Shown: positions 32,795 to 44,005, counted from the first letter of the stretch. The stretch: 64,000 nucleotides of DNA from Enteroscipio rubneri (GCF_002899715.1 NZ_PPEK01000003.1:62001-126000); one strand, 5' to 3'. Translations and numbers: made by a program. Notes: a model not told the origin generated them from the letters alone.

Positions 32795-33789
32795 CGATTC
32801 GAGATAACGATATGATCGAGCGCTACCTGTACGCCGTCACGCGGCACCTGCCTGCGAAGCAGCGCGACGACGTGGCTGAAGAACTGCGCACGCTCATCTC
32901 CGACATGCTCGAGGAGCGTTGCGGAAGCATGCCGCCTGCACAGAAGGATGTGCGCGTCGTGCTCACCGAGCTTGGAACTCCGGGCGAGATGGTTCGCAAG
33001 TACACCGCCGACGAGAACGCGTGCCTCATCGGCCAGCCGTACTACGCGCAGTATCTCTACGTGCTGAAGATCGTGCTCGCTTGCGTGGCCGGCGGCATGC
33101 TCGTAGCCGGCGCGCTGTCTCTCGCGACGGGCACGCAGGGGGGCGTTCTCGGCGGCGTGCTCGAAGGGATCGGCTCGCTCATCGCAGCGCTCGTCTTCGC
33201 TTTCGCGTTTGTCACCGCGTTGTTCGCCTTCTTCTCGCACCGCGGCATCGACGTTGAGGTGATGGGCTCGCTCGACGATCTGCCGCCCGTGCCGCGCGAG
33301 ACGAGAAACCCTGCGCGTGGCGATGCAGTTGTCGGCATCGTATTCTCTATCGTCGGTGCCGTCGTGCTCTTGCTGTTCCCCGATGTATTGAACGCGCTCA
33401 GCCACCGCAGTGACGGTATGCGGCTCGAACCCTTCAACGCCGAGGCCATCCGTGCGTCGGCGTGGGTCATCATAGCTTGGACGGTCGTGTGCGTCGGCGC
33501 CGAAAGCTTCAAGTTGGTGGAAGGCCGTTACACGAAGCGCCTGCTGGCGGTCACGCTCGTCAGCGATCTTGTGGTCGCAGTGCTTGCCGTCTTCTGGCTA
33601 ACGAATTTCCATCTGGTTGACGCTCAAGCAATCGTTCAGGCGATGCAGTCATCGGGCCTCGCGTTGGAGGGGCCGGTTCTTTGGGCGGTGTCGAATGTGC
33701 AGGTGGCGTTCTGCGGCTTCATTGTGGTTGCGCTCGTCATCGACGCAGTCGACTCCATCGTTAAAACCGCGAGGAACAGCCGAATCTAA
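32791..33789 (+). CDS. membrane protein with N-terminal HAAS-like domain, PadR partner
   Basis: The 332-residue protein begins with a soluble helical domain (MIERYLYAVTRHLPAKQRDDVAEELRTLISDMLEERCG) of the HAAS/DUF1700 type often found beside PadR regulators, followed by six to seven transmembrane helices from about residue 90. Proteins of this kind are thought to act as PadR-linked membrane modulators; no enzymatic motif is visible. Its ATG overlaps the PadR stop (ATGA), so expression is coupled. Confidence 0.8.
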   Translation: MTIRDNDMIERYLYAVTRHLPAKQRDDVAEELRTLISDMLEERCGSMPPAQKDVRVVLTELGTPGEMVRKYTADENACLIGQPYYAQYLYVLKIVLACVAGGMLVAGALSLATGTQGGVLGGVLEGIGSLIAALVFAFAFVTALFAFFSHRGIDVEVMGSLDDLPPVPRETRNPARGDAVVGIVFSIVGAVVLLLFPDVLNALSHRSDGMRLEPFNAEAIRASAWVIIAWTVVCVGAESFKLVEGRYTKRLLAVTLVSDLVVAVLAVFWLTNFHLVDAQAIVQAMQSSGLALEGPVLWAVSNVQVAFCGFIVVALVIDAVDSIVKTARNSRI

Positions 33790-33826
33790 GCCGGCAGCCG
33801 AGTCTACCCACCATGCGAGGAAGGGG

Positions 33827-33853
33827 CGCCAGGCCCCTTCCTCATGCGTCCCG
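33827..33853. terminator. hairpin between convergent genes
   Basis: A perfect 11-bp stem GAGGAAGGGGC (33827-33837) / GCCCCTTCCTC (33843-33853) with a 5-base loop lies between the ends of the PadR-partner gene and the FtsX permease gene. No T-run is present, so its efficiency as an intrinsic terminator is doubtful. Confidence 0.55.
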
Positions 33854-33880
33854 ACCATCTTCTTTGCTCATGAAGAACCC

Positions 33881-36799
33881 CTAGATTGCGTCGTCGCGCA
33901 GGGCCTCCACGATGCTGCCGGCGCGAGCACGAGCGAGCGCGTAGGCAACGCTGAGCGCCAGCACCGCGAGCACCACGCCCACTGCGGCTCCGACGTAGGA
34001 CCATGGCAGCGAGAACGTCGTGCCCGCGAACGTCATCGCGGTCGCCTGATGTAGCGCCCATGCTACCGCCGCAGCCGCCGCAAGGCCGATAAGCAGACCC
34101 CGCACGGCATAACTTACACATTCATAGGTGAGCATCCGGGCGAACGCGCGGTTGCCCATACCCACCGACTTCAGCACCGCGAACTCCCGCGTACGCAGGA
34201 TGATGCTGTTAGCCAGCGTGTTGAACACGTTCGCCACTGCAATGAGGGCCATGATGATGGAGAAGCACATCACGAACAGTTGCACGGCCTGCATCACGAG
34301 GCGGTCCTGGCGGGCGCTCTCTGCGAGGTCGCTCACGTTGATGGAGACGCCTTCGAAGCCTGCAGCCATCTTCTCCAGCTCTTCGGCGGCCTTCGCGTGA
34401 TCGGAGGCCTTGAACGAGAAGCCCGCGAACGAGTACGTGAATGGGCTGGTCTGGTAGTCGCCATTGAATGCTGCAGCGCTTTCGGGCAGGATGAGCGCGG
34501 GGAACTGTCCGCTTGCACCGACGGCGCCGAGAGCGTCCGGCTCCTCATCTGCGAGCGCGCCTACCTCGATCGGGATCGGCGTCGCAACATCATCGAGCGG
34601 AACCGTCTGCGCAGGAGCTTTAGGATCCACCACGTTCATGTAGGATACGAGCGGTCCTTCGGCGCTGTCGAGAATGCCCATGAAAGCGAATCCTTCGGGG
34701 CGGTCGATGGCGTAAAGGTCGATGCTTCCCGTGCTCGCGAACGGCACGGCCGACACGTAGGTCCCATCCATGAGCGTCTCCTGAAACGTGTTGAGTCCGA
34801 GAGCGCGCACGTTGTCCGGGTCGGTGTACTCGATCTCGTCAAGACCGAGCTCGGCCACGAGTGCGCGCCAGGAAGCGTCATCGAGGTAGAACAGCGATAC
34901 GGAGCCGTAATAGTCGCCTTGCTCGCCGAAACTCGGGGGCACGAAATCTGCGTTGCGCTCGGCATCGATGCGCTCGCGCACGCCTTTCGCCTCGGGCGTG
35001 ATCATGGTGGCGGGGATGATGCCCTCAGCTTGACCTTGCCGCGTTGAGCCGAGGAACTCGAGTCCCTCGATACTGCGCGTCTCGTCAAGGAATCGATCGA
35101 GGTCTTCACCGTGATCCGACAGATCGTCGACCATGCCGGTGGCTGTCGGCTCGACATGGGCAGATACGATGATGTCGGCTTCGCTTGCCGCACCGCCGCG
35201 GCCCGCGCGGTCGGCAATGGGGGACATCGCGGCCGCCAGGCTGCCGGTGGCAACGATAAGCACGACGCTCACTGCAAGGGAAGCGACCACGGTGCGTCCG
35301 CGGGATGCCGAGCGGGAGAGGTTGCGGTGCGCCACGAAGCCCGGCATGCCGAAGATCCGGCCAGCGAAACCGAGTTTGACGAGATTTCCAGACGATGCTC
35401 CTGCAGCCGAGCTGCGTATGGCGTGTTTGGACAGGCGCACGTCCTGCGTCTGGCGGATAGCATCGACGGCTGATACGCGGCTTGCTCGTAGGGCCGGTAC
35501 CCAGGCACTGACCGCGAGCGTTGCGAACGAGAGCGCCGCGGCGGCGGCCAGCATAAGCGGGTCCACCTGCACGGGTACGCCGCTTCCGGAGCCGACGATC
35601 GAAACGAACGCTTCCTGCGACACGGCGAAAGCACCAGCTGTCCCAGCCACGCCGAGCGCGAGCCCCAGCGGCACGCCCACGATCCCCAGCACGAGCGCCT
35701 CGGTCACCACCGTGCGCCTAAGCTGTCGTTTCGACGCTCCGAGTGAAGCAAGGAGACCGAACTGGCGCGTGCGTTCCGCCACCGAGATGGCGAAGGCGTT
35801 GTAGATGAGCGACACCGATGCCACGACGATCACGAGCGCGAGTACGGCCGCGATGGACCAGAGCGTCCCCCAGATGGGCCGGTCATCTGATACGCCGAGA
35901 TAGCGAAAGATGTTCGTGTGGAAATGCGTCGAGGCATCGTTTTCCACGCCGGTGGCCTCGACCATGAGCGCCTGCATGTCCTCCAGGCTGCCGATGCCCT
36001 GCGTGCGCACGTAGGCGCCCGTGAGTGCACCTTCTGTTTCGTCAGGGGTCGTGAGCGCCACGATAGAGGAGTACGCTGCGGTGAAATTGTTGCCCGTGAA
36101 AGGAGACTGGCGTTCGTAGAATCCCACCACCCGGTACGTCCGCTCGGACACGTCGCCCAGTTCTTCGTTCACCGTGCCGGTGCCCTGTTCGACGGAGTGT
36201 AGCCATTCGTCGACGCTGCTCAGCACGACGGGCTCGCCGCTTCCGTCATCGTACAGGCGTGTTCCCAGATCGAGCGAGAGCATGCTTCCCACGGCAAGAG
36301 GTCCGCTTGTCCGCGCTCCGCCTTCGCCGTCAGCGCCCAGCTCTGCGCCGCGCGCGTAGTCTGGAAGCACGATCTCGTCCGCCGCTTCGGGCATGCGCCC
36401 TTCCACGAGTTCGGGCATGATGGCGAGCGGCTGGCCGTCCGGATTGAAAGAACCTTTTGCCTCCTCGGGCAGCGTGCGCACCGCCACGAACTCGCCGTAG
36501 GTGTACGACTCCTCCTCCGAGAGTCTGGCCGAGCCCAACTCTTCGAACGTCGCGATGTCGCTTGTCCGACCGTCGGCTTCAAGTGCGTTCAGCGCCTCGT
36601 CGGATACATCGGTGGTGAAGATGTGCCACGATCCCTCGTCAGCAACGGTGCGCTCCAAGAGCGCCGCCTGCATGCTACCGACGCTTGTTAGCACGGCGGT
36701 CATAAGCGCTGTGGAAAGCGCGATGCCCGCCACGGTGACGGCGGTGCGCACGCGGTTTCTGGCGAGCGACCGCAGCGTGAAGCGCGTGAAGATGCCCAT
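33881..36799 (-). CDS. FtsX-type ABC transporter permease
   Basis: The 972-residue permease has an N-terminal helix, a large extracytoplasmic domain (about 50-310), a first FtsX bundle near 315-430 (VSLIYNAFAISVAERTRQFGLLASLGASKRQLRRTVV), a second long extracytoplasmic part and a C-terminal FtsX bundle near 835-965 (NVFNTLANSIILRTREFAVLKSVGMGNRAFARML). Such MacB/BceB-like proteins act with a LolD-type ATPase in antimicrobial-peptide resistance or envelope processes. It follows its ATPase gene by one base, in an operon led by a two-component system, the arrangement of peptide-sensing resistance modules. The ligand is unknown. Confidence 0.9.
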   Translation of the reverse strand: MGIFTRFTLRSLARNRVRTAVTVAGIALSTALMTAVLTSVGSMQAALLERTVADEGSWHIFTTDVSDEALNALEADGRTSDIATFEELGSARLSEEESYTYGEFVAVRTLPEEAKGSFNPDGQPLAIMPELVEGRMPEAADEIVLPDYARGAELGADGEGGARTSGPLAVGSMLSLDLGTRLYDDGSGEPVVLSSVDEWLHSVEQGTGTVNEELGDVSERTYRVVGFYERQSPFTGNNFTAAYSSIVALTTPDETEGALTGAYVRTQGIGSLEDMQALMVEATGVENDASTHFHTNIFRYLGVSDDRPIWGTLWSIAAVLALVIVVASVSLIYNAFAISVAERTRQFGLLASLGASKRQLRRTVVTEALVLGIVGVPLGLALGVAGTAGAFAVSQEAFVSIVGSGSGVPVQVDPLMLAAAAALSFATLAVSAWVPALRASRVSAVDAIRQTQDVRLSKHAIRSSAAGASSGNLVKLGFAGRIFGMPGFVAHRNLSRSASRGRTVVASLAVSVVLIVATGSLAAAMSPIADRAGRGGAASEADIIVSAHVEPTATGMVDDLSDHGEDLDRFLDETRSIEGLEFLGSTRQGQAEGIIPATMITPEAKGVRERIDAERNADFVPPSFGEQGDYYGSVSLFYLDDASWRALVAELGLDEIEYTDPDNVRALGLNTFQETLMDGTYVSAVPFASTGSIDLYAIDRPEGFAFMGILDSAEGPLVSYMNVVDPKAPAQTVPLDDVATPIPIEVGALADEEPDALGAVGASGQFPALILPESAAAFNGDYQTSPFTYSFAGFSFKASDHAKAAEELEKMAAGFEGVSINVSDLAESARQDRLVMQAVQLFVMCFSIIMALIAVANVFNTLANSIILRTREFAVLKSVGMGNRAFARMLTYECVSYAVRGLLIGLAAAAAVAWALHQATAMTFAGTTFSLPWSYVGAAVGVVLAVLALSVAYALARARAGSIVEALRDDAI

Positions 36800-36800
36800 G

Positions 36801-37481
36801 CTAGCGCCGCCTCTCGTCGGAGGCGACGCACCCGTCCTCGATGGCGATCACGCGATCGGCCGCGCAGGCGACGTCCTCATCATGGGTGATGACGACGAGC
36901 GTTTGGTTGAAATGGCGGTTCGAATCGCGCAGAAGCGCCATGATCTCAAGAGAGTTGCGCGAGTCGAGGTTGCCGGTGGGCTCGTCGGCGAGCACCACGG
37001 CAGGCGCGTTCATGAGCGCGCGCCCGATGGCCACGCGCTGCTGCTGGCCGCCGGAGAGCTGGTTGGGCAGAAAGCCCTCATGGCCGCGCAGCCCCAGGCC
37101 GTCGAGCAGCGTGCGCAAGCGCTCCTCGTTGACAGGTCGGCCGTCCATGAGTACGGGTAGCGTCATGTTCTCCACCACGTTGAGCACGGGAATGAGATTG
37201 TAGAACTGGTAGACCAGTCCCACTTCGCGCCGTCGAAGCACCGCGAGCTCCTCGTCGGAGCGCGCATACACATCGGCGCCGGCCAGGCGCACGGTGCCCG
37301 ACGTGGGGCGGTCGACGCCGCCCATGAGGTGCAGCAGCGTCGACTTGCCGGAACCCGACGAGCCCACGATGGCCGCGAATTCGCCCTGGGCAATGGAGAG
37401 CGATACGTTGTCGAGCGCCTTGAGCGCCGTCGCGCCCTGCCCGTACACCTTCGTCAGATGCTCGACCGTGAGGATGTCCAT
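36801..37481 (-). CDS. LolD/MacB-type ABC transporter ATPase
   Basis: The 226-residue ATPase has Walker [11 protein letters not shown]-loop [16 protein letters not shown], signature [15 protein letters not shown], Walker [13 protein letters not shown] and switch His in [10 protein letters not shown]. It powers the FtsX permease encoded one base downstream. It is preceded by the histidine kinase gene with a 115-base gap that may hold a kinase-controlled promoter. Confidence 0.94.
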   Translation of the reverse strand: MDILTVEHLTKVYGQGATALKALDNVSLSIAQGEFAAIVGSSGSGKSTLLHLMGGVDRPTSGTVRLAGADVYARSDEELAVLRRREVGLVYQFYNLIPVLNVVENMTLPVLMDGRPVNEERLRTLLDGLGLRGHEGFLPNQLSGGQQQRVAIGRALMNAPAVVLADEPTGNLDSRNSLEIMALLRDSNRHFNQTLVVITHDEDVACAADRVIAIEDGCVASDERRR

Positions 37482-37596
37482 AGGTTTCTGCCTTTCTCGC
37501 TTGAGCCTCTACGGACAGTGTCCCATCGCGCGGTTGCACCGGCATGAAACCCGCATTACGAAATTGTCATCTTGAACCTCGCTGAAGTTCCGCGCG

Positions 37597-38601
37597 TTAT
37601 ACCACCATCTTGGGAAACGTGAAGTCGAACTGCGCGCCGCCGGTCGCACGGTCGTTTCCGGCGCGCAGCGTGCCGCCTTGCGCGGCGACAAGCGAACGGG
37701 CGAGAGAGAGTCCGATGCCGAAGCCCTCGGAGCCTGCCCCGCGGTAGAAGCGTTCGAACAGGTGCGGCACGTCCTCGGGTGTGATGCCGGGGCCCGTGTC
37801 GGTCACGCGCAGCCTGAGCGCCACCGCGTCCTCCGAGGCGCTCAGGCGCACCGTGCCGCCGGCGGGCGTGTGCTCCAGACAGTTCTTCAGCACGTTGCCA
37901 AGCGCCTCGGCCGACCAGGCGGCATCCCCCGTGAACGACGTCCCCGGCGCCACGTCCACCTCGCAGGCCACGCCGCGTAGGTCGAACGCGCCTGCTAGCG
38001 GAGCGAGCGCGTCGCGTACGAGGCGCTCCACGTCCACGGGCGCGGCCTGCACGCGGATGGCCCCGGCGTCGGCCTTCGCCAGTTTGAGGAGCGTGGTCAC
38101 GAGCCACCCCACACGCTCCACGAGCGTCTCTAGCTCGCGCAGGGCGCGCGTGCGCTCGGCGGGGCCCGCAGCGTCCTCGATGGCGGGCACCAGGAGGCCG
38201 ATCGCCGTGAGCGGCGTTCTTATCTGGTGCGACACGTCGGCGAGCGCATCGGCGAGCGCGGCCTTCTCCTTCCCGAGGCGCTCGGTGGCCCCCGCGAGCG
38301 CGGCCGTCATCTTCGCCAGCTCGTTCTTGAGCACGGCCACGTCTCCCTCGCGGTAGTCCGCGAAATCGATGCGCCGGCCGCCGTGCAGCACCTCGTCCAC
38401 CTCGGCGGCCAGGCGCGCAATCTCGCGGTAGCGCCGGGTTGAAAATGCGGCGAAGAGGGCGCAGGCAAGGGCGAGGGACGTCAGCGCCGCAAGCCCCGCG
38501 CCCGGCCCGGCGAGTGCCCATGCGAGCGCGTCAACGACGCCGAGCGCAGCCGCCAGCACGGCGAGCTCCACCGCGAAGGAGCGATTGCGCAGAAGGCTCA
38601 T
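37597..38601 (-). CDS. sensor histidine kinase
   Basis: The 334-residue kinase has two N-terminal transmembrane helices with almost no extracytoplasmic loop, a short HAMP-like linker, the H-box ALADVSHQIRTPLTAIGLLV, N-box NVLKNCLEHTP, and G-boxes DTGPGI and GFGIGLSLARS. Kinases with such short sensors (intramembrane-sensing type) often read the state of a partner ABC transporter, here the FtsX pair downstream. Its ATG overlaps the response-regulator stop by 4 bases. Confidence 0.92.
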   Translation of the reverse strand: MSLLRNRSFAVELAVLAAALGVVDALAWALAGPGAGLAALTSLALACALFAAFSTRRYREIARLAAEVDEVLHGGRRIDFADYREGDVAVLKNELAKMTAALAGATERLGKEKAALADALADVSHQIRTPLTAIGLLVPAIEDAAGPAERTRALRELETLVERVGWLVTTLLKLAKADAGAIRVQAAPVDVERLVRDALAPLAGAFDLRGVACEVDVAPGTSFTGDAAWSAEALGNVLKNCLEHTPAGGTVRLSASEDAVALRLRVTDTGPGITPEDVPHLFERFYRGAGSEGFGIGLSLARSLVAAQGGTLRAGNDRATGGAQFDFTFPKMVV

Positions 38602-39290
38602 CGTGCGCCTCCTTCCTCGACGGGGCCCGCCTTGTATCCCAAGCCGCGCATCGTGAGCACGAGCTTGGGGTCGGCCGGGTCGTCCTCGATCTTGTCGCGC
38701 AGGCGCTTCACGTACACGTTTAACGTGTTGTCACTCACATACTCGCCGGCGCTGTCCCAGATGGCGTTGCGCACATGCTCGCGCGTGACCAGACGACCCT
38801 GGCTCTGCGCGAACAGCAGAAGCAGCCGATACTCCAACGCGGTCAGCTGCACCTCGCGTCCCGCTTTGCGCACGACGGCGGCCGTTGGATCCACTTCCAC
38901 GTCTCCCAGGTGCAGGGTCGCAGACGATCCCGATGTGCGGCGCAGGACGCTCTTGATGCGCGAGAGCAGCTCGCGGGCGCGGAAGGGTTTGGCGATGTAG
39001 TCGTCGGCGCCCATATCGAGGCCGGCCACGGTGCTGTATTCGTCGTCCGAGGCCGTAAGGAATATCACGGCCGGCGCGGGTTCGACCGCCTTCGCTGCCG
39101 CGCACACGGCGAACCCGTTGCCTTGCGCGAGTGATACGTCGACGAGCGCGAGGTCAAACCGTGCGCTCGTCAAGAGCGTCGCGGCTGCGCCTTGTCCGTC
39201 GGCATGCTCCGTTTCGTATCCCTCCCGATGCAAGAGGTCGGTCAAGCTGGCCACGATTGCTGCGTCGTCTTCCACGATGAGTATGCGCAT
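38598..39290 (-). CDS. OmpR/PhoB-family response regulator
   Basis: The 230-residue protein has a receiver domain (MRILIVEDDAAIV, phosphorylatable Asp in ALVDVSLAQGNG, FLTASDD, DYIAKPF) and a winged-helix effector (LTALEYRLLLLFAQSQGRLVTREHVRNAIW, TLNVYVKRLRDKI, VLTMRGLGYK). It heads the operon with the kinase and ABC transporter genes and probably activates them. AAGGAG precedes ATG 39290; a long N-terminal extension in the same frame is spurious. Confidence 0.94.
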   Translation of the reverse strand: MRILIVEDDAAIVASLTDLLHREGYETEHADGQGAAATLLTSARFDLALVDVSLAQGNGFAVCAAAKAVEPAPAVIFLTASDDEYSTVAGLDMGADDYIAKPFRARELLSRIKSVLRRTSGSSATLHLGDVEVDPTAAVVRKAGREVQLTALEYRLLLLFAQSQGRLVTREHVRNAIWDSAGEYVSDNTLNVYVKRLRDKIEDDPADPKLVLTMRGLGYKAGPVEEGGAR

Positions 39291-39442
39291 GTGCTCGGCT
39301 CCTTCTCCTGCGGACGTTTGCGAACACGGTAGCAGAAAAAGCGTGGCCGCGCAGACAAGGAACAGCTGAAGGCAAGATCTTCGGAATGGGGCAGGCAGGG
39401 AGGTTCGCTCTTGCGCCCGATACGGATGTCGAAGGAGCGCGT

Positions 39443-39838
39443 CTAGCGCTGCGGGTTGAAGACCCGGTCGACGAGCGGCATTGCGATGTAGGAAACGAGC
39501 GCGCCGATGAGCGCTCCCAGGGCGTCCACGAGCCAAAGTACCGGCACTGCGGCGAAGTCGGAAGTGCCCAGCGCGAGTTCGCCGATGATGGCGGCTAAGC
39601 CTGTGAGCGCGAACGCCATGATGCAGGCGCGCTTGAGGGGCACATGCTGCCACAGCGCGTTCGTCAAGAGGAACGTCAGCAGGAAGGTGGCGAACAGGCG
39701 GGGAATGGCAGGCCACAAAACAACGACCGCTCCAGCCCAGACGAGAGCGATGCTCCAGCGCGCGATCATGAGCGCCTGTCGCGTTTTCGGGCGGATGGGC
39801 CGATCGGCGGGTGTTTCAGTTGTTTTTCGCGTGTCCAT
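39443..39838 (-). CDS. small four-helix membrane protein of unknown function
   Basis: The 131-residue product has a charged N-terminus (DTRKTTETPADRPIRPKTRQ) and about four transmembrane helices (IALVWAGAVVVLWPAI, FATFLLTFLLTNALW, IMAFALTGLAAIIGEL, PVLWLVDALGALIGALVSYIA). No family is recognised. The ribosome site before ATG 39838 is weak. Confidence 0.6.
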   Translation of the reverse strand: MDTRKTTETPADRPIRPKTRQALMIARWSIALVWAGAVVVLWPAIPRLFATFLLTFLLTNALWQHVPLKRACIMAFALTGLAAIIGELALGTSDFAAVPVLWLVDALGALIGALVSYIAMPLVDRVFNPQR

Positions 39839-40183
39839 GCGGATCAGCCTAACAAAGAGCGGACGCAGCGCGATCTTGGTTCGCGAGCAGTCGCGCAACC
39901 GTTGCCGACTCATCGGCGCGATGTTACCGTGCGCAGAGTGGGATGCATCCGACATATATACCGCAATGAGTGTCAAGAGCAAACTTCGCCCTGTATCGAA
40001 GGGCGAAGGAAGTATCGTTCCGACTTCTTGCGCCACTGCAAATCACACCCTGCAGCGCCGACTTCCCAAGCTGGCTGCCGCCTGGCGAAAACGCCAGGCT
40101 AGCGTTCCCGTCTGGCCAAACGTGCGATGCCGCCCCTGGGCGGCATCGCAGCGGTTTATCAACAGCCGGACCCTTGTGGCCCG
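39839..40183. other. intergenic region with hairpins, no gene seen
   Basis: This 345-base gap lies between the small membrane-protein gene and the P-type ATPase gene (both minus strand). It contains the two hairpins at 40081-40149 and otherwise nothing I can identify as coding. Confidence 0.5.
40081..40149 (-). terminator. tandem hairpins after the P-type ATPase gene
   Basis: Two perfect stems lie downstream of the ATPase stop: GCGATGCCGCC (40124-40134) / GGCGGCATCGC (40139-40149) with a 4-base loop, and CCTGGCG (40081-40087) / CGCCAGG (40092-40098) with an AAAA loop. Neither has a T-run on the minus strand. Confidence 0.5.
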
Positions 40184-42106
<1,923 letters not shown>

Positions 42107-42305
42107 CTGGGGTTCCGCCATTCTGACGAAGCGGCGGAACACATCGACGCTGCGGGCTTCCGCAGCACCTCGTCTTGCCCCTTGTGTGCTGTCCCTTGCG
42201 TGCGAAGCACGCGCGGCCGCGCGGCGGGGCAATCTGGGGCGCTGCAAAAGCCCTCGCTGACTCTTGCGGGCATAGTGGCATCTCCTTTTGTTGGTTGAAG
42301 TGGTC

Positions 42306-42524
42306 CTAGCGCAGGATGACGCAATCCGGCTCGATCTTGCGGCACGCGCGCTCGGCCTCGTCGAGCACCGCTTCGAAGCGGTCGTCGTCGGCTTCCAACA
42401 CGAGCTTCTGCGTCATGAAGCTGACCGTGGCGCTTTTTACGCCGTCGATGTTCGAGATGGCGTTCTCCATCTTGGCCGCGCAGTTCGCGCAGTCGAGGTC
42501 TTGGAGCTTGAAGGCTTTGCGCAT
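42306..42524 (-). CDS. free-standing HMA metal-binding chaperone
   Basis: This 72-residue HMA domain has LDCANCAAKMENAIS (CxxC metal site) and the typical ferredoxin-like beta-alpha-beta repeat (GVKSATVSFMTQKLVLEADD). Such proteins hand soft metal ions to P-type ATPases. AAAGGACGAACT precedes ATG 42524. It lies between the ArsR regulator and the pump gene, with parS site 1 between it and arsR. Confidence 0.87.
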   Translation of the reverse strand: MRKAFKLQDLDCANCAAKMENAISNIDGVKSATVSFMTQKLVLEADDDRFEAVLDEAERACRKIEPDCVILR

Positions 42525-42584
42525 AGTTCGTCCTTTCACGTGCGCCGCGAGCGGCGCTATCCCTGATTCCGTCTCCGAGCGAGA

Positions 42585-42600
42585 TGTTTCACGTGAAACA
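42585..42600. other. parS site 1 (ParB centromere site)
   Basis: Perfect 16-bp TGTTTCACGTGAAACA, flanked by A/T to an 18-bp palindrome (42584-42601), matching the bacterial ParB consensus TGTTNCACGTGAAACA. It lies between the HMA chaperone and ArsR genes, first of four in this district. Confidence 0.85.
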
Positions 42601-42621
42601 TCTGTACGCATCGATCGTTCT

Positions 42622-43038
42622 CTATTCGCAGATGTGGGTCATGCCCTGGGCGAGCATGGTGTACACGTGATCGTCAGACAGCGAGTAGATGACGTTCTTG
42701 CCGTCGCGCTGGAACTTGACGAGGCGGGCCTGCTTGAGCGTGCGCAGCTGATGAGACACGGCGCTTTGCGTGGCGCCGATGAGCTCAGCGAGGTCGGCGA
42801 CGCACAGCTCCTGGCCCATGAGCGCGTACAGCATCTTGATGCGCGTCGTGTCGCCGAACACCTTGAACAGGTCGGCCAAGTCGTACAGCAACTCTTCGTC
42901 GGGCATGCTCTCGGATCCTGGTTCGGACGCGCCTGCATGTTCAGCGCAGCCGCACGAGCAGCCGTTGTCGTGCGCACTCTCCGCCGGGGCGGAGCCATCG
43001 TCGGGCGTCGTCGCGGTTGTGCTCTGGTTTTGCTTCAT
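42622..43038 (-). CDS. ArsR/SmtB-family metal-sensing repressor
   Basis: The 138-residue protein has a winged helix (ADLFKVFGDTTRIKMLYALMGQELCVADLAELIGATQSAVSHQLRTLKQARLVKFQRDGKNVIYSL) with ELCVADL in the alpha-3 metal position. A His-rich C-terminus (DDHVYTMLAQGMTHICE) gives further possible ligands, as in Zn/Cd sensors of the SmtB/CadC group. A Cys-rich N-terminal segment (GCSCGCAEH) adds more. It lies first in the chaperone/pump set and its own promoter contains a palindrome at 43057-43074, so it should repress all three. GAGAGGTTGACAGG precedes ATG 43038. Confidence 0.92.
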   Translation of the reverse strand: MKQNQSTTATTPDDGSAPAESAHDNGCSCGCAEHAGASEPGSESMPDEELLYDLADLFKVFGDTTRIKMLYALMGQELCVADLAELIGATQSAVSHQLRTLKQARLVKFQRDGKNVIYSLSDDHVYTMLAQGMTHICE

Positions 43039-43056
43039 CCTGTCAACCTCTCAACA

Positions 43057-43074
43057 TATGATCAACTGTTCATA
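43057..43074. promoter_or_regulatory. ArsR-type operator upstream of arsR
   Basis: TATGATCAACTGTTCATA has TATGA/TCATA ends and near-symmetric inner bases (7 of 9 positions in each half), as in SmtB/CzrA operators. It lies 18 bases before the ArsR start and fits metal-responsive self-repression. Confidence 0.6.
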
Positions 43075-43232
43075 AGTATACGGAGGAGGCGAGGCGTGTC
43101 AAGGGTAAAGCGAGGGAAATTCTCGCTTGTTGGATTTCCAACGAGGGCTGTCGACGCGACGTGCTATGCTCCCGGGCAAATTGGCGAGAACGTACGCGGG
43201 TGTACGTCGAGGATGCATGCGGGAGGAACAGT

Positions 43233-43907
43233 ATGAAACGGAAGATCATCGAGATCGACGAGGTGGCGTGCACCGGCTGCGGCCTGTGCGTTTCGGCGTG
43301 CCACGAGGGCGCGATCGGCCTGGTGGCCGGTAAGGCCCGCCTGTTGCGGGACGACTACTGCGACGGGTTGGGCGACTGCCTGCCCGCGTGCCCGACCGGT
43401 GCCATCGCCTTCGTCGAACGCGAGGCCGAAGCCTACGACGAGGCGGCCGTGCTCGCGGCGCGCGATCGAGCCACCGACGGGGCTGCCGAGATCGCCGCGG
43501 GCTCGCTGAACGCGGCCGGCCGCGATGCGCCGCGCCCCTCCGAGCTGACGACGTGGCCGGTGGAGATCAAGCTCGCCCCCGTTCGGGCGTCGTGCTTCCA
43601 AGGCGCGCACGTGCTGATCGCCGCCGACTGCACGGCGTTCGCCTACGCCGACTTCCATCGCGACTTTTTGCGCGGGCGGGTCGTCCTCGTCGGCTGCCCG
43701 AAGCTGGATGCCGTCGACTACAGCCAGAAGCTCGAGGCTGTCTTCGCGGGCAACGACATCGCCTCGGTCACCGTGGCGCGCATGGAGGTTCCGTGCTGCG
43801 GCGGGCTTGAGCACGCTGCGCGCACGGCCCTCGAGCGCAGCGGCAAGGACGTGTCCTTCGAGGTGACGGTGATCTCCACGTGCGGCGATCTGCTCGAACG
43901 GCGGTAG
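43233..43907 (+). CDS. two-cluster 4Fe-4S ferredoxin-like protein
   Basis: The 224-residue protein has an N-terminal 4Fe-4S motif CTGCGLCVSACHEGA and a second modified one in CDGLGDCLPACPTGA (about residues 12-60). A long C-terminal part without known family follows (VRASCFQGAHVLIAADCTAFAYADFHRDFLRGRVVLVGCPKLDA, then MEVPCCGGLEHAARTALERS and VISTCGDLLERR), with several Cys residues that may bind metal. It probably carries electrons or assists assembly of a redox enzyme; the partner is not adjacent. GGGAGGA precedes ATG 43233. Confidence 0.82.
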   Translation: MKRKIIEIDEVACTGCGLCVSACHEGAIGLVAGKARLLRDDYCDGLGDCLPACPTGAIAFVEREAEAYDEAAVLAARDRATDGAAEIAAGSLNAAGRDAPRPSELTTWPVEIKLAPVRASCFQGAHVLIAADCTAFAYADFHRDFLRGRVVLVGCPKLDAVDYSQKLEAVFAGNDIASVTVARMEVPCCGGLEHAARTALERSGKDVSFEVTVISTCGDLLERR

Positions 43908-43989
43908 CGCTCCGCGGCGAGAACGGGGAACGGCGACCGCAGCGGCGCGCCATCGCCGTTGCGGCGCCATCGCCCCATCGCCGCGGGAA

Positions 43990-44005
43990 TGTTTCACGTG
44001 AAACA
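43990..44005. other. parS site 2 (ParB centromere site)
   Basis: Perfect TGTTTCACGTGAAACA, again with A/T flanks, lies in the 223-base gap between the ferredoxin-like and AraC genes, 1405 bases from site 1. Confidence 0.85.
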
